From contig NW_027478869.1 in the NCBI RefSeq assembly GCF_051014685.1, positions 124,001-188,000 of the forward strand: DNA of 64,000 bases. Direction: 5' to 3'. The notes under the pieces were generated by a model, which did not search any database, was not told the DNA's origin, and worked only from the letters and a program-made list of their open reading frames with translations. The position numbers and the translations under genes are program-made. Of the stretch, positions 26,585 through 39,141 are shown in pieces. Within the stretch, counting starts at the first letter, position 1. The number at the start of each line of letters is the position of its first letter. This stretch comes from Ptiloglossa arizonensis. Taxonomy: Eukaryota > Arthropoda > Insecta > Hymenoptera > Colletidae.

Positions 26585-29500
26585 TAAGAAACGCTTGAGA
26601 AACTCAAAATTTTCGCCGTTCTGATGCTCGAAACGAATAACTGGAACGGCCTAGGGGAAAACTACACATACCGTTGTAATCGGGCGAGTCTCTATTTTCA
26701 GATGCAACAGAAATTTTGCGGATTGTCCGATCCGTTCGCGAGATGTGGCAGTTTGGAAGTAAGAAACGCTTGAGAAACTCAAAATTTTCGCAGTTCTGAT
26801 GCTCGAAACGAACAACTAGAACGGCCTAGGAGAAAAGTGCGCATACCGTTGTAATCGGGCGCGTTTCTACTTTCAGATGCAACAGAAATTTTGCGGATTG
26901 GTCAATCCGTGCGCGAGATATGGCAGTTTGGAGGTAAGAAACGCTTGAGAAACTCATAATTTGCGCAGTTCTGATGCTCGAAACGAATAACTGGAACGGC
27001 CTAGGGGAAAAGTGCGCATACCGTTGTAATCGGGCGAGTTTCTACTTTCAGATGCAAAAGAAATTTTGCGGATTGGTCTTTCCGTTCGCGAGATATGGCT
27101 GTTTGGAGGTAAGAAACGCTTGAGAAACTCAAAATTTTCGCAGTTCTGATGCACGAAAGGAGTAACTAGAACGGCATAGGGGAAAAGTACGCATACCGTT
27201 GTAATCGGGCGAGTTTCTACTTTCAGATGCAACAGAAATTTTGAGGATTGATCAATCCGTTCGCGAGATATGGCACTTTGGAGATTAGAAACGCTTGAGA
27301 AACTCAAAATTTTCGCAGTTTTGATGCTCGATACGAATAACTACAACGGCCTAGGGGAGAAGTACGCATACCGTTGTAATCGGGCGAGTTTCTACTTTCA
27401 GATGCAACAGAAATTTGGCGGATTGGTAATTCCGTTCGCGAGATATGGCAGTTTGGAGGTAAGAAACGCTTGAGAAACTCAAAATTTTCGCCGTTCTGAT
27501 GCTCGAAACGAATAACTGGAACGGCCTAGGGGAAAACTACACACACCGTTGTAATCGGGCGAGTCTCTACTTTCAGATGCAACAGAAATTTTGCGGATTG
27601 TCCGATCCGTTCGCGAGATGTGGCAGTTTGGAAGTAAGAAACGCTTGAGAAACTCAAAATTTTCGCAGTTCTGATGCTCGAAACGAACAACTAGAACGGC
27701 CTAGGGGAAAAGTGCGCATACCGTTGTAATCGGGCGAGTTTCTACTTTCAGATGCAACAGAAATTTTGCGGATTGGTCATTCCGTTCGCGAGATATGGCA
27801 GTTTGGAGGTAAGAAACGCTTGAGAAACTCAAAATTTTCGCAGTTCTGATGCACGAAAGGAGTAACTAGAACGGCATAGGGGAAAAGTACGCATACCGTT
27901 GTAATCGGGCGAGTTTCTACTTTCAGATGCAACAGAAATTTTGAGGATTGATCAATCCGTTCGCGAGATATGGCACTTTGGAGATAAGAAACGCTTGAGA
28001 AACTCAAAATTTTCGCAGTTCTGATGCTCGATACGTATGACTAGAACGGCCTAGGGGAGAAGTACGCATACCGTTGTAATCGGGCGAGTTTCTACTTTCA
28101 GATGCAACAGAAATTTTGCGGATTGGTAATTCCGTTCGCGAGATATGGCAGTTTGGAGGTAAGAAACGCTTGAGAAACTCAAAATTTTCGCCGTTCTGAT
28201 GCTCGAAACGAATAACTGGAACGGCCTAGGGGGAAACTACACATACCGTTGTAATCGGGCGAGTCTCTACTTTCAGATGCAACAGAAATTTTGCGGATTG
28301 TCCGATCCGTTCGCGAGATGTGGCAGTTTGGATGTAAGAAACGCTTGAGAAACTCAAAATTTTCTCCGTTCTGATGCTCGAAACGAATAACTAGAACGGG
28401 CTAGGGGAAAAGTGCGCATACCGTTGTAATCGGGCGAGTTTCTACTTTCAGATGAAACAGAAATTTTGCGGATTGAACAATCCGTTCGCGAGATATGGCA
28501 GTTTGGAGATAAGAAACGCTTGAGAAACTCAAAATTTTCGCAGTTCTGATGCTCGAAACGAATGACTAGAACGGCCTAGGGGAAAACTACACATACCGTT
28601 GTAATCGGGCGAGTCTCTACATTCAGATGCAACAGAAATTTTGCGGAGTGGTCAATCCGTTCGCGAGATATGGCACTTTGGGGATAAGAAACGCTTGAGA
28701 AACTCAAAATTTTCGCAGTTCTGATGCTCGAATCGAATGACTAGAACGGCCTAGGGGAGAAGTACGCATACCGTTGTAATCGGGCGAGTTTCTACTTTCA
28801 GATACAACAGAAATTTTGCGGATTGGTCATTCCGTTCGCGAGATATGGCAGTTTGGAGGTAAGAAACGCTTGAGAAACTCAAAATTTTCGCACTTCTGAT
28901 GCACGAAAGGAGTAACTAGAACGGCATAGGGGAAAAGTACGCATACCGTTGTAATCGGGCGAGTTTCTACTTTCAGATGCAACAGAAATTTTGAGGATTG
29001 ATCAATCCGTTCGCGAGATATGGCACTTTGGAGATAAGAAACGCTTGAGAAACTCAAAATTTTCGCAGTTTTGATGCTCGATACGAATAACTAGAACGGC
29101 CTAGGGGAGAAGTACGCATACCGTTGTAATCGGGCGAGTTTCTACTTTCAGATGCAACAGAAATTTTGCGGATTGGTAACTCCGTTCGCGAGATATGGCA
29201 GTTTGGAGGTAAGAAACGCTTGAGAAACTCAAAATTTTCGCCGTTCTGATGCTCGAAACGAATAACTGGAACGGCCTAGGGGAAAACTACACATACCGTT
29301 GTAATCGGGCGAGTCTCTACTTTCAGATGCAACAGAAATTTTGCGGATTGTCCGATCCGTTCGCGAGATGTGGCAGTTTGGAAATAAGAAACGCTTGAGA
29401 AACTCAAAATTTTCGCAGTTCTGATGCTCGAAACGAACAACTAGAACGGCCTAGGGGAAAAGTGCGCATACCGTTGTAATCGGGCGCGTTTCTACTTTCA

Positions 29501-30045
29501 GATGCAACAGAAATTTTGCGGATTGGTCAATCCGTGCGCGAGATATGGCAGTTTGGAGGTAAGAAACGCTTGTGAAACTCATAATTTGCGCAGTTCTGAA
29601 GCTCGAAACGAATAACTGGAACTGCCTAGGGGAGAAGTACGCATACCGTTGTAATCGGGCGAGTTTCTACTTTCAGATGCAAAAGAAATTTTGCGGATTG
29701 GTCATTCCGTTCGCGAGATATGGCAGTTTGGATGTAAGAAACGCTTGAGAAACTCAAAATTTTCGCAGTTCTGATGCACGAAAGGAGTAACTAGAACGGC
29801 ATAGGGGAAAAGTACGCATACCGTTGTAATCGGGCGAGTTTCTACTTTCAGATGCAACAGAAATTTTGAGGATTGATCAATCCGTTCGCGAGATATAGCA
29901 CTTTGGAGATAAGAAACGCTTGAGAAACTCAAAATTTTCGCAGTTCTGATGCTCGATACGTATGACTAGAACGGCCTAGGGGAGAAGTACGCATACCGTT
30001 GTAATCGGGCGAGTTTCTACTTTCAGATGCAATAGAAATTTTGCG
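26585..30045. repeat. 22-monomer segmental duplication, copy 2 (one monomer missing)
   Basis: Second copy of 22,735-26,370. At about 29.57 kb the monomer that in copy 1 carries GGTCCATCCG is absent, so AACGCTTGTGAAACTC directly follows the GTCAATCCGTGCGCG monomer. The loss is exactly 175 bp and in register. Private substitutions include CTACAACGG at about 27.34 kb and GGAACTGCC at about 29.62 kb. It is among the youngest large events in the window, judged by identity. Confidence 0.92.
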
Positions 30046-30493
30046 GATTGGTAATTCCGTTCGCGAGATATGGCAGTTTGGATGTAAGAAACGCTTGAGA
30101 AACTCATAATTTGCGCTGTTCTGTTGCTCGAAACGAATAACTGGAACGGCCTAGGGGAAAACTACACATACCGTTGTAATCGGGCGAGTGTCTACTTTCA
30201 GATGCAACAGAAATTTTGCGGATTGGTCAATCCGTTCGCGAGATATGGCACTTTGGGGATAAGAAACGCTTGAGAAACTCAAAATTTTCGCAGTTCTGAT
30301 GCTCGAAACGAATAACTAGAACGGGCTAGGGGAAAAGTGCGCATACCGTTGTAATCGGGCGAGTTTCTACTTTCAGATGAAACAGAAATTTTGCGGATTG
30401 AACAATCCGTTCGCGAGATATGGCAGTTTGGAAGTAAGAAACGCTTGAGAAACTCAAAATTTTCGCAGTTCTGATGCTCGAAACGAATAACTA

Positions 30494-30600
30494 GACCGGC
30501 GTAGCGGAAAAGTACGGATACCATTGTAATCGGGCGAGTTTCTACTTTCAGATGCAACGGAACATTTGCGGATTGGTCAATCCGTTCGCGAGGTATGGCA
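30494..30600. repeat. Displaced variant segment, copy 2 (of 14,221-14,327)
   Basis: Same allele set as copy 1, with one difference seen (GGAACATTTGCGG against GGAAATTTTGCGG). It sits at the zone A to B boundary, next to monomers that share its GGATACCATTG allele, which makes this side the likelier source. Confidence 0.7.
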
Positions 30601-31789
30601 GTTTGGAGGTAAGAAACGCTTGAGAAACTCAAAATTTTCGCAGTTCTGATGCTCGAAACGAATAACTAGAACGGCCAAGGGGAAAAGCACACATACCTTT
30701 GCAATTGGGCGAGTTTCTACTTTCAGATGCAACAGAAATTTTGCGGATTGGTCTATCCGTTCGCGAAATATGGCAGTTTGGAGGTAAGAAACGCATGAGA
30801 AACTCAAAATTTTCGCAGTTCTGATGCTCGAAACGAATAACTAGGACGGCCTAGGGGAAAAGTACACATACCGTTGTAATCGGGCGAGTTTCTACTTTCA
30901 GATGCAACAGAAATTTTGCGGATTGGTCTATCCGTTCGCGTGATATGGCAGGTTGGAGGTAAGAAACGCTTGAGAAACTCAAAATTTTCGCAGTCCTGAA
31001 GCCCGAAACGAATAACCAGAACGGCCTACGGGAAAAGTACGCATACCGTTGTAATCGGGCGAGTTTCTACTTTCAGATGCAACAGAAATTTTGCAGATTG
31101 GTCAATCCGTTCGCGAGATATGGCAGTTTGGAGGTAAGAAACGGTTGAGAAACTCAAAATTTTCGCAGTTCTGATGCTCGAAACGAATAACCAGAACGGC
31201 CTACGGGAAAAGTACGCATACCGTTGTAATCGGGCGAGTTTCTACTTTCAGATGCAACAGAAATTTTGCGGATTGGTCGATCCGTTCGCGAGATATGGCA
31301 GTTTGTAGGTAAGAAACGCTTGAGAAACTCAAAATTTTCGCAGTTCTGATGCTCGAAACGAATAACTAGAACGGCCTAGGGGAAAAGTACTCATACCGTT
31401 GTAATCGGGCGAGTTTCTACTTTCAGATGCAACAGATATTTTGCAGATTGGTCAATCCGTTCGCGAGATATGGCAGTTTGGATGTAAGAAACACATGAGA
31501 AACTCAAAATTTTCGCAGTTCAGATGCTCGCAACGAATAACGAGAACGGCCTAGGGGAAAAGTACTCATACCGTTGTAATCGGGCGAGTTTCTACTTTCA
31601 GATGCAACGGAAATTTTGCGGATTAGTCAATCCGTTCGCGAGATATGGCAGTTTGGATGTAAGAAACGCCTGAGAAACTCAAAATTTTCGCAGTTCTGAT
31701 GCTCGAAACGAATAACTAGAATAGCCTATGGGAAAAGTACGGATACCATTGTAATCGGGCGAGTTTCTACTTTCAGATGCAACAGACAT

Positions 31790-32598
31790 TTTGCGGATTG
31801 GTCAATCCGTTCGCGAGATATGGCAGTTTGGAGGCAAGAAACGCTTCAGAAACTCAAAATTTTCACACTTCTGATGCTCGAAACGAATAACTAGAACGTC
31901 CTAGGGGAAAAGTACTCATACCGTTGTAATCGGGCGAGTTTCTACGTTCAGATGCAACAGAAATTTTTCGGATTGGTCTATCCGTTCGCGAAATATGGCA
32001 GTTTGGAGGTAAGAAACGCTTGAGAAACTCAAAACTTTCGCAGTTCTGATGCTCGAAACGAATAACTAGAACGACCTATGGGAAAAGTACGGATACCATT
32101 GTAATCGGGCGAGTTTCTACTTTCAGATGCAACAGAAATTTTGCGGATTAGTCTATCCGTTCGCGAGATATGGCAGTTTGGAGGTAAGAAACGCTTGAGA
32201 AACTCAAAATTTTCGCAGTTCTGATGCTCGAAACGAATAACCAGAACGGCCTACGGGAAAAGTACGCATACAGTTGTAATCCGGCGAGTTTCTACTTTCA
32301 GATGCAACAGAAATTTTGCGGATTGGTCAATCCGTTCGCGAGATATGGCAGTTTGGAGGCAAGAAACGCTTCAGAAACTCAAAATTTTCACACTTCTGAT
32401 GCTCGAAACGAATAACTAGAACGGCCTAGGGGAAAAGTACTCATACCGTTGTAATCGGGCGAGTTTCTACGTTCAGATGCAACAGAAATTTTGCGGATTG
32501 GTCTATCCGTTCGCGAAATATGGCAGTTTGGAGGTAAGAAACGCTTGAGAAACTCAAAACTTTCGCAGTTCTGATGCTCGAAACGAATAACTAGAACG
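31790..32598. repeat. Tandem three-monomer repeat, period 525 bp
   Basis: 31,790-32,073 and 32,315-32,598 match at 525 bp. Shared markers are GGAGGCAAGAAACGCTTCAG, TTTTCACACTTCTG, TCTACGTTCAG, CGCGAAATATGG and CAAAACTTTCGC. It is one of few duplications in zone B. Confidence 0.75.
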
Positions 32599-34099
32599 GC
32601 CTAGGGGAAAAGTACTCATACCGTTGTAATCGGGCGAGTTTCTACTTTCAGATGCAACGGAAATTTTGCGGATTAGTCGATCCGTTCGCGAGATATGGCA
32701 GTTTGGATGTAAGAAACGCCTGAGAAACTCAAAATTTTCGCAGTTCTGATGCTCGAAACGAATAACTAGAATGGCCTAGGGGAAGAGTACGCATACCGTT
32801 GTAATCGGGCCAGATGCTATTTTCAGATGCAACAGAAATTTTGCGGATTGGTGTATCCGTTCGCGAGATATGGCAGTTTGTAGGTAAGAAACGCATGAGA
32901 AACTCAAAATTTTCGCAGTTCTTATGCTCGAAACGAATAACTAGAACGGCTTAGGGGAAAAGTACACATCCCGTTGTAATCGGGCGAGTATCTACTTTCA
33001 GATGCAACAGAAATTTTGCGGATTTGTGTATCCGTTCGCGAGATATGACAGTTTGGATGTAAGAAACGCTTGAGCAACTCAAAATTTTCGCAGTTCTGAT
33101 GCTCGAAACGAATAACCAGAACGGCCTAGGGTAAAAGTACGCATACCGTTGTAATCGGGCAAGTTTCTACTTTCAGATGCAACTGAAATTTTGCGGATTG
33201 GTCAATCCGTTCGCGAGATATGGCAGTTTGGAGGAAAGAAACGCTTGAGAAACTCAAAATTTTCGCATCTCTGATGCTCGAAACGAATTAGTAAAATGGC
33301 CTAGGGGAAAGTGCACATACCGTTGTAATTGGGCGAGTTTCTACGTTCAGATGCAACAGAAATTTTGCGGATTGGTCTATCCGTTCGCGAGATGTGGCAG
33401 TTTGTAGGTAAGAAACGCTTGAGAAACTCAAAATTTTCGCAGTTCTGATGCTCGAAACGAATAACTAGAACGGCCTATGGGAAAAGTACGGATACCATTG
33501 TAATCGGGCGAGTTTCTACTTTCAGATGCAACAGAAATTTTGCGGATTGGTCTATCCGTTCGCGAGATATGGCAGTTTGGAGGTAAGAAACGCTTGAGAA
33601 ACTCAAAATTTTCGCAGTTCTGATGCTCGAAACGAATAACCAGAACGGCCTACGGGAAAAGTACGCATACTGTTGTAATCGGGCGGGTTTCTACTTTCAG
33701 ATGCAACAGAAATTTTGCGGATTGGTCTATCCGTTCGCGAGATATGGCAGTTTGTAGGTAAGAAACGCTTGAGAAACTCAAAATTTTCGCAGTTCTGATG
33801 CTCGAAACGAATAACTAGAACGGCCTAGGGGAAATGTACGCCTACCGTTGTAATCGGGCGGGTTTCTACTATCAGATGCAACAGAAGTTTTACGGATTGG
33901 TCAATCCGTTCGCGAGATATGGCAGTTTGGAGGTAAGAAACGGTTGAGAAACTCAAAATTTTCACACTTCTGATGCTCCAAACGAATAACTAGAACGGCC
34001 TAGGGGAAGAGTACGCATACCGTTGTAATCGGGCCAGATGCTACTTTCATGTGCAACAGAAATTTTGCGGATTCGTCAATCCATTCGCGAGATATGGCA

Positions 34100-34515
34100 G
34101 TTTGGAGGTAAGAAACGCCTGAGAAACTCAAGATTTTCGCAGTTCTGATGCTCGAGAAGCATAACTAGAACGGCCTAGTGGAAATGTACGTACACTGTTG
34201 TAATCCGGCGAGTTTCTACTTTCAGATGCAACAGACATTTTGCGGATTGGTCAATCCGTTCGCGAGATATGGCAGTTTGGAGGTAAGAAACGCTTGAGAA
34301 ACTCAAAATTTTCGCAGTTCTGATGCTCGAAACGAATAACTAGAATGGCCTAGGGGAAATGTACACATACCGTTGTAATTGGGCGAGTTTCTACTTGCAG
34401 ATGCAACAGACATTTTGCGGATTGGTCAATCCGTTCGCGAGATATGGCAGTTTGGAGGTAAGAAACGCTTGAGAAACTCAAAATTTTCGTAGTTCTGATG
34501 CTCGAAACGAATAAC
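34100..34515. repeat. Two-monomer block, copy 1 (others 35,500-35,915 and about 36,390-36,760)
   Basis: Markers are CTCAAGATTTTCGC, CTCGAGAAGCATAAC, CCTAGTGGAAATG, CACTGTTGTAATC, CAGACATTTTGCGG and TAGAATGGCC. Copy offsets are 1,400 bp (8 monomers) and then 875 bp (5 monomers). Confidence 0.75.
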
Positions 34516-34669
34516 CAGAACGGCCTAGGGGAAAAGTACGCATACAGTTGTAATCGGGCGAGTTCCTACTTTCAGATGCAACAGAAACTTTGCGGATTGG
34601 TCAATCCGTTCGCGAGATATGGCAGTTTGGAGGTAAGAAACGCTTGAGAAACTCAAAATTTTCGCAGTT

Positions 34670-35210
34670 CTGATGCTCGAAACGAATAACTAGAACGGCC
34701 TAGGGGAAAACCACGCATACCGTTGTAATCGGGCGAGTTTCGACTTTCAGGTGCAACAGAAATTTTGCGGATTGGTCAATCCGTCCGCGAGATGTGTCAG
34801 TTTGTAGGTAAGAAACGCTTGAGAAACTCAAAATTTTCGCAGTTCTGATGCTCGAAACGAATAAGTGGAACGTCCTAGGGGAAAAGTACGCATACCGTTG
34901 TAATCGCGCGAGTTTCTACTTACAGGTGCAACAGAAATTTTGCGGATTCGTCAATCCGTTCGCGAGATATGGCAGTTTGGAGGTAAGAAACGCTTGAGAA
35001 ACTCAAGATTTTCGCAGTTCTGATGCTCGAGAAGCATAACTAGAACGGCCTAGGGGAAAACCACGCATACCGTTGTAATCGGGCGAGTTTCGACTTTCAG
35101 GTGCAACAGAAATTTTGCGGATTGGTCAATCCGTCCGCGAGATGTGTCAGTTTGTAGGTAAGAAACGCTTGAGAAACTCAAAATTTTCGCAGTTCTGTTG
35201 CTCGAAACGA
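34670..35210. repeat. Tandem two-monomer repeat, period 350 bp
   Basis: About 34,690-34,840 and 35,040-35,190 share AAACCACGCATACC, GAGTTTCGACTTTCAGG, GTCAATCCGTCCGCGAG and TGTGTCAGTTTGTAGG. A further copy of this monomer lies at about 39,950-40,075 in zone C. Confidence 0.75.
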
Positions 35211-35499
35211 ATAACTAGGACGGCCTAGGGGAAAAGTACGCATACCGTTGTAAACGGGCAAGTTTCTACTTTCAGATGCAACTGAAATTTTGCGGATTGG
35301 TCAACCCGTTCGCGAGATATGGCAGTTTGGATGTGAGAAACGCTTGAGAAACTCAAAATTTTGGCAGTTCTGATGCTCGAAACGAATAACTAGAACGTCC
35401 TAGGGGAAAAGTACGCACACCGTTGTAATCGCGCGAGTTTCTACTTACAGGTGTAACAGAAATTTTGCGGATTCGTCTATCCGTTCGCGAGATATGGCA

Positions 35500-35915
35500 G
35501 TTTGGAGGTAAGAAACGCTTGAGAAACTCAAGATTTTCGCAGTTCTGATGCTCGAGAAGCATAACTAGAACGGCCTAGTGGAAATGTACGCACACTGTTG
35601 TAATCCGGCGAGTTTCTACTTTCAGATGCAACAGACATTTTGCGGATTGGTCAATCCGTTCGCGAGATATGGCAGTTTGGAGATAAGAAACGCTTGAGAA
35701 ACTCAAAATTTTCGCAGTTCTGATGCTCGAAACGAATAACTAGAATGGCCTAGGGGAAATGTACACATACCGTTGTAATTGGGCGAGTTTCTACTTTCAG
35801 ATGCAACAGACATTTTGCGGATTGGTCAATCCGTTCGCGAGATATGGCAGTTTGGAGGTAAGAAACGCTTGAGAAACTCAAAATTTTCGCAGTTCTGATG
35901 CTCGAAACGAATAAC
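35500..35915. repeat. Two-monomer block, copy 2 (of 34,100-34,515)
   Basis: Same marker order as 34,100-34,515, including the linked pair CTCGAGAAGC and CAGACATTTTGC. A third, less exact copy begins near 36,390. Confidence 0.75.
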
Positions 35916-37199
35916 TAGAACGTCCTAGGGGAAAAGTACGAATACCGTTGTAATCGGGCGAGATTCTACTTACAGATGCAACAGAAATTTTGCGGACTGG
36001 TCAATCCGTTCGCGAGATATGGCAGTTTGGAGGTAAGAAACGCTTGAGAAACTCAAAATTTTCGCAGTTCGGATGCTCGAAACGAATAACTACAACGGCC
36101 TAGGGGAAAAGTACTCATACCGTTGTAATCGGGCGAGTTTCTACTTTCAGGTGCAACAGAAATTTTGCGGATTCGTAAATCCGTTCGCGAGATATGGCAG
36201 TTTGGCGGTAAGAAACGCTTGAGAAACTCAAAATTTTCGCAGTTCTGATGCTCGAAACGAATAACCAGAACGGCATAGGGGAAAAGTACTCATACCGTTG
36301 TAATCGGGCGAGTTTCTACTTTCAGGTACAACAGAAATTTTGCGGATTCGTCAATCCGTTCGCGAGATATGATAGTTTGGAGGTAAGAAACGCTTGAGAA
36401 ACACAAGATTTTCGCAGTTCTGATGCTCGAGAAGCATAACTAGAACGGCCTAGTGGAAATGTACGCACACTGTTGTAATCGGGCGAGTTTCTACTTTCAG
36501 ATGCAACAGACGTTTTGCGGATTGGTCAATCCGTTCGCGAGATATGGCAGTTTGGAGGTAAGAAACGCTTGAGAAACTCAAAATTTTCGCAGTTCTGATG
36601 CTCGAAACGAATAACTAGAATGGCCTAGGGGAAATGTACTCATACCGTTGTAATTGGGCGAGTTTCTACTTTCAGATACAACAGACATTTTGCGGATTGG
36701 TCAATCCGTTCGCGAGATATGGCAGTTTGGATGTAAGAAACGCTTCAGAAACTCAAAATTTTGGCAGTTCTAATGCTCGAAACGAATAACTAGAACGGTC
36801 TAGGGGAAAAGTACGCATACCGTTGTAATTGGGCGAGTTTCGACTTTCAGGTGCAACAGAAATTTTGCGGATTCGTCAATCCTTTCGCGAGATATGGCAG
36901 TTTGGAGGTAAAAAACGCTTGAGAAACTCAAAATTTTCACAGTTCTGTTGCTCGCAACGAATAACTAGAACGGCCTAGTGGAAAAGTACGCATACTGTTG
37001 TAATCCGGCGAGTTTCTACTTTCAGATGCAACAGACATTTTGCGGATTGGTCAATCCGTTCGCGAGATATGGCAGTTTGGAGGTAAGAAACGCTTGAGAA
37101 ACACAAGATTTTCGCAGTTCTGATGCTCGAAACGAATAACTAGAACGGCCTAGGGGAAAAGTACGCATACCGTTTTAATCGGGCGAGTTTCTACATTCA

Positions 37200-38100
37200 G
37201 ATGCAACAGAAATTTTGCTGATTGGTCTATCCGTTCTCGAGATATGGCAGTTTGGAGGTAAGAAACGCTTGAGAAACTCAAAATTTTCGCAGTTCTGATG
37301 CTCGCAACGAATAACTAGAACGGCCTAGGGGAAAAGTACGCATACCGTTGTACTCGGGCGAGTTTCCACTTTCAGATGCAACAGAAATTTTGCTGATTGG
37401 TCTATCCGTTCTCGAGATATGGCAGTTTGGAGGTGAGAAACGCTTGAGAAACACACAATTTTCGCAGTTCTGATGCTCGAAACGAATAACTAGAACGGCC
37501 TAGGGGAAAACCACGCATACCGTTGTAATGGGGCGAGTTTCGACTTACAGATGCAACAGAAATTTTGCGGATTGGTCAACCCGTTCGCGAGATATGGCAG
37601 TTTGGATGTGAGAAACGCTTGAGAAACTCAAAATTTTGGCAGTTCTGATGCTCGAAACGAATAACTAGAACGTCCTAGGGGAAAACTACGCATACCGTTG
37701 TAATCGCGCGAGTTTCTACTTACAGGTGCAACAGAAATTTTGCGGATTCGTCAATCCGTTCGCGAGATATGGCAGTTTGGAGGTAAGAAACGCTTGAGAA
37801 ACTCAAGATTTTCGCAGTTCTGATGCTCGAGAAGCATAACTAGAACGGCCTAGGGGAAAACCACACATACCGTTGTAATGGGGCGAGTTTCGACTTTCAG
37901 GTGCAACAGAAATTTTGCGGATTTGTCAATCCGTTCGCGAGATATGGCAGTTTGGAGGTAAGAAACGCTTGAGAAACTCAAAATTTTCGCAGTTCTGATG
38001 CTCGAAACGAATAACTAGAACGGCCTAGGGGAAAACCACGCATACCGTTGTAATCGGGCGAGTTTCGACTTTCAGGTGCAACAGAAATTTTGCGGATTGG
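37200..38100. repeat. Five-monomer block, copy 1 (second copy 39,127-40,027)
   Basis: Offset 1,927 bp (11 monomers plus the two-base insertion at 38,331). Shared markers are TTGCTGATTGGTCTATCC, GTTGTACTCGGG, GAGTTTCCAC, GAAACACACAATTTTCGC, CGACTTACAG, GGTCAACCCG and AACTACGCATACC. Confidence 0.82.
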
Positions 38101-39141
38101 TCTATCCGTTCGCGAGATATGGCAGTTTGGAGGTAAGAAACGCTTGAGAAACTCAAAATTTTCGCAGTTCTGATGCTCCCAACGAATAAGTAGAACGGCC
38201 TAGGGGAAAAGTACGCATACTGTTGTAATTGGGCGAGTTTCTACTTTCAGGTGCAACAGAAATTTTGCGGATTGGTCAATCCGTTCGCGAGATATGGCAG
38301 TTTGGAGGTAAGAAACGCTTGAGAAACTCAAAAAATTTTCGCAGTTCTGATGCTCGAAACGAATAACTAGAATGGCCTAGGGGAAAAGTACGAATACCGT
38401 TGTAATCGCGCGAGTTTCTACTTTCAGGTGCAACAGAAATTTTGCGGATTGGTCAATCCGTTCTCGAGATATGGCAGTTTGGAGGTAAGAAACGCTTAAG
38501 TAACTCAAAATTTTCGCAGTTCTGATGTTCGAAACGAATAACCAGAACGGCCTAGGGGAAAAGTACGCATACCGTTGTACTCGGGCGAGTTTCCACTTTC
38601 AGATGCAACAGAAATTTTGCTGATTGGTCTATCCGTTCTCGAGATATGGCAGTTTGGAGGAGAGAAACGCTTGAGAAACACACAATTTTCGCAGTTCTGA
38701 TGCTCGACACGAATAACTAGAACGGCCTAGGGGAAAACCACGCATACCGTTGTAATGGGGCGAGTTTCGACTTTCAGGTGCAACAGAAATTTTGCGGATT
38801 TGTCAATCCGTTCGCGAGATATGGCAGTTTGGAGGTAAGAAACGCTTGAGAAACTCATAATTTTCGCAGTTCTGATGCTCGAAACGAATAACTAGAACGG
38901 CCTAGGGGAAAAGTACGCATACCGTTGTAATTGGGCGAGTTTCGACTTTCAGGTGCAACAGAAATTTTGCGGATTCGTCAATCCGTTCTCGAGATATGGC
39001 AGTTTGGAGGTGAGAAACGCTTGAGAAACTCAAAATTTTCGCAGTTCTGATGCTCGACAAGCATAACTAGAACGGCCTAGGGGAAAAGTACGCATACCGT
39101 TGTAATCGGGCGTGTTTCAACTTTCAGATGCAACAGAAATT
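38076..39141. repeat. Block present three times in zone C, shortest copy
   Basis: Matches 40,353-41,593 and 45,782-47,022. The offset to the middle copy is 2,277 bp before and 2,452 bp after about 38.45 kb, because this copy has one monomer fewer: the one with GTCAATTCGATCGCG and ACATTCAGAGGCAAC in the others. Markers are CTCCCAACGAATAAG, the A-run insertion, AGTACGAATACC, GCTTAAGTAACTC and GGAGGAGAGAAACG. Confidence 0.82.
38330..38340. repeat. Two-base A-run insertion allele (also at 40,607, 45,159 and 46,036)
   Basis: The first A/T block reads CAAAAAATTTT instead of CAAAATTTT, making a 177-bp monomer. All four occurrences lie between 38.3 and 46.1 kb. Three sit in copies of the same duplicated block; the one at 45,159 is in a different monomer context and is best explained by local conversion. 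No other multi-base length change was found in the window. Confidence 0.85.

Larger units (their letters stand above)
1..30480. repeat. Zone A: GTGCGCAT-rich subfamily
   Basis: Marked by AAGTGCGCAT, GGCGCGTTTC (about 8.6-29.5 kb), GCGAGTCTCTAC, GATAAGAAACG and CGCCGTTCTG alleles. The GTGCGCAT allele was not noticed after about 30.35 kb. The zone holds the tandem and dispersed duplications listed separately, with offsets of 2 to 60 monomers. The right edge is set where ACTAGACCGG, GGATACCATTG and GTACTCAT alleles take over near 30,490; it is approximate. Confidence 0.7.
30481..37200. repeat. Zone B: heterogeneous subfamily
   Basis: Neighbouring monomers differ by many private substitutions. 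Only short duplications (about 200-420 bp) were found, against 0.9-3.6 kb on either side. Typical alleles are GGTCTATCCG, GGATACCATTG, CAGACATTTTGCGG, TTTGTAGGTAAG and GGCCAGATGCTA. The one-base loss at 33,301-33,312 lies here. The zone looks older or less recently homogenised than its flanks; that reading is inference from the low number of matching copies. Confidence 0.6.

Noticed and set aside
22735..30045. Assembly duplication as the explanation for the 22-monomer repeat
   Set aside because: The copies differ by about ten scattered substitutions and one whole monomer, which a simple assembly duplicate would not show; it cannot be fully excluded without reads.
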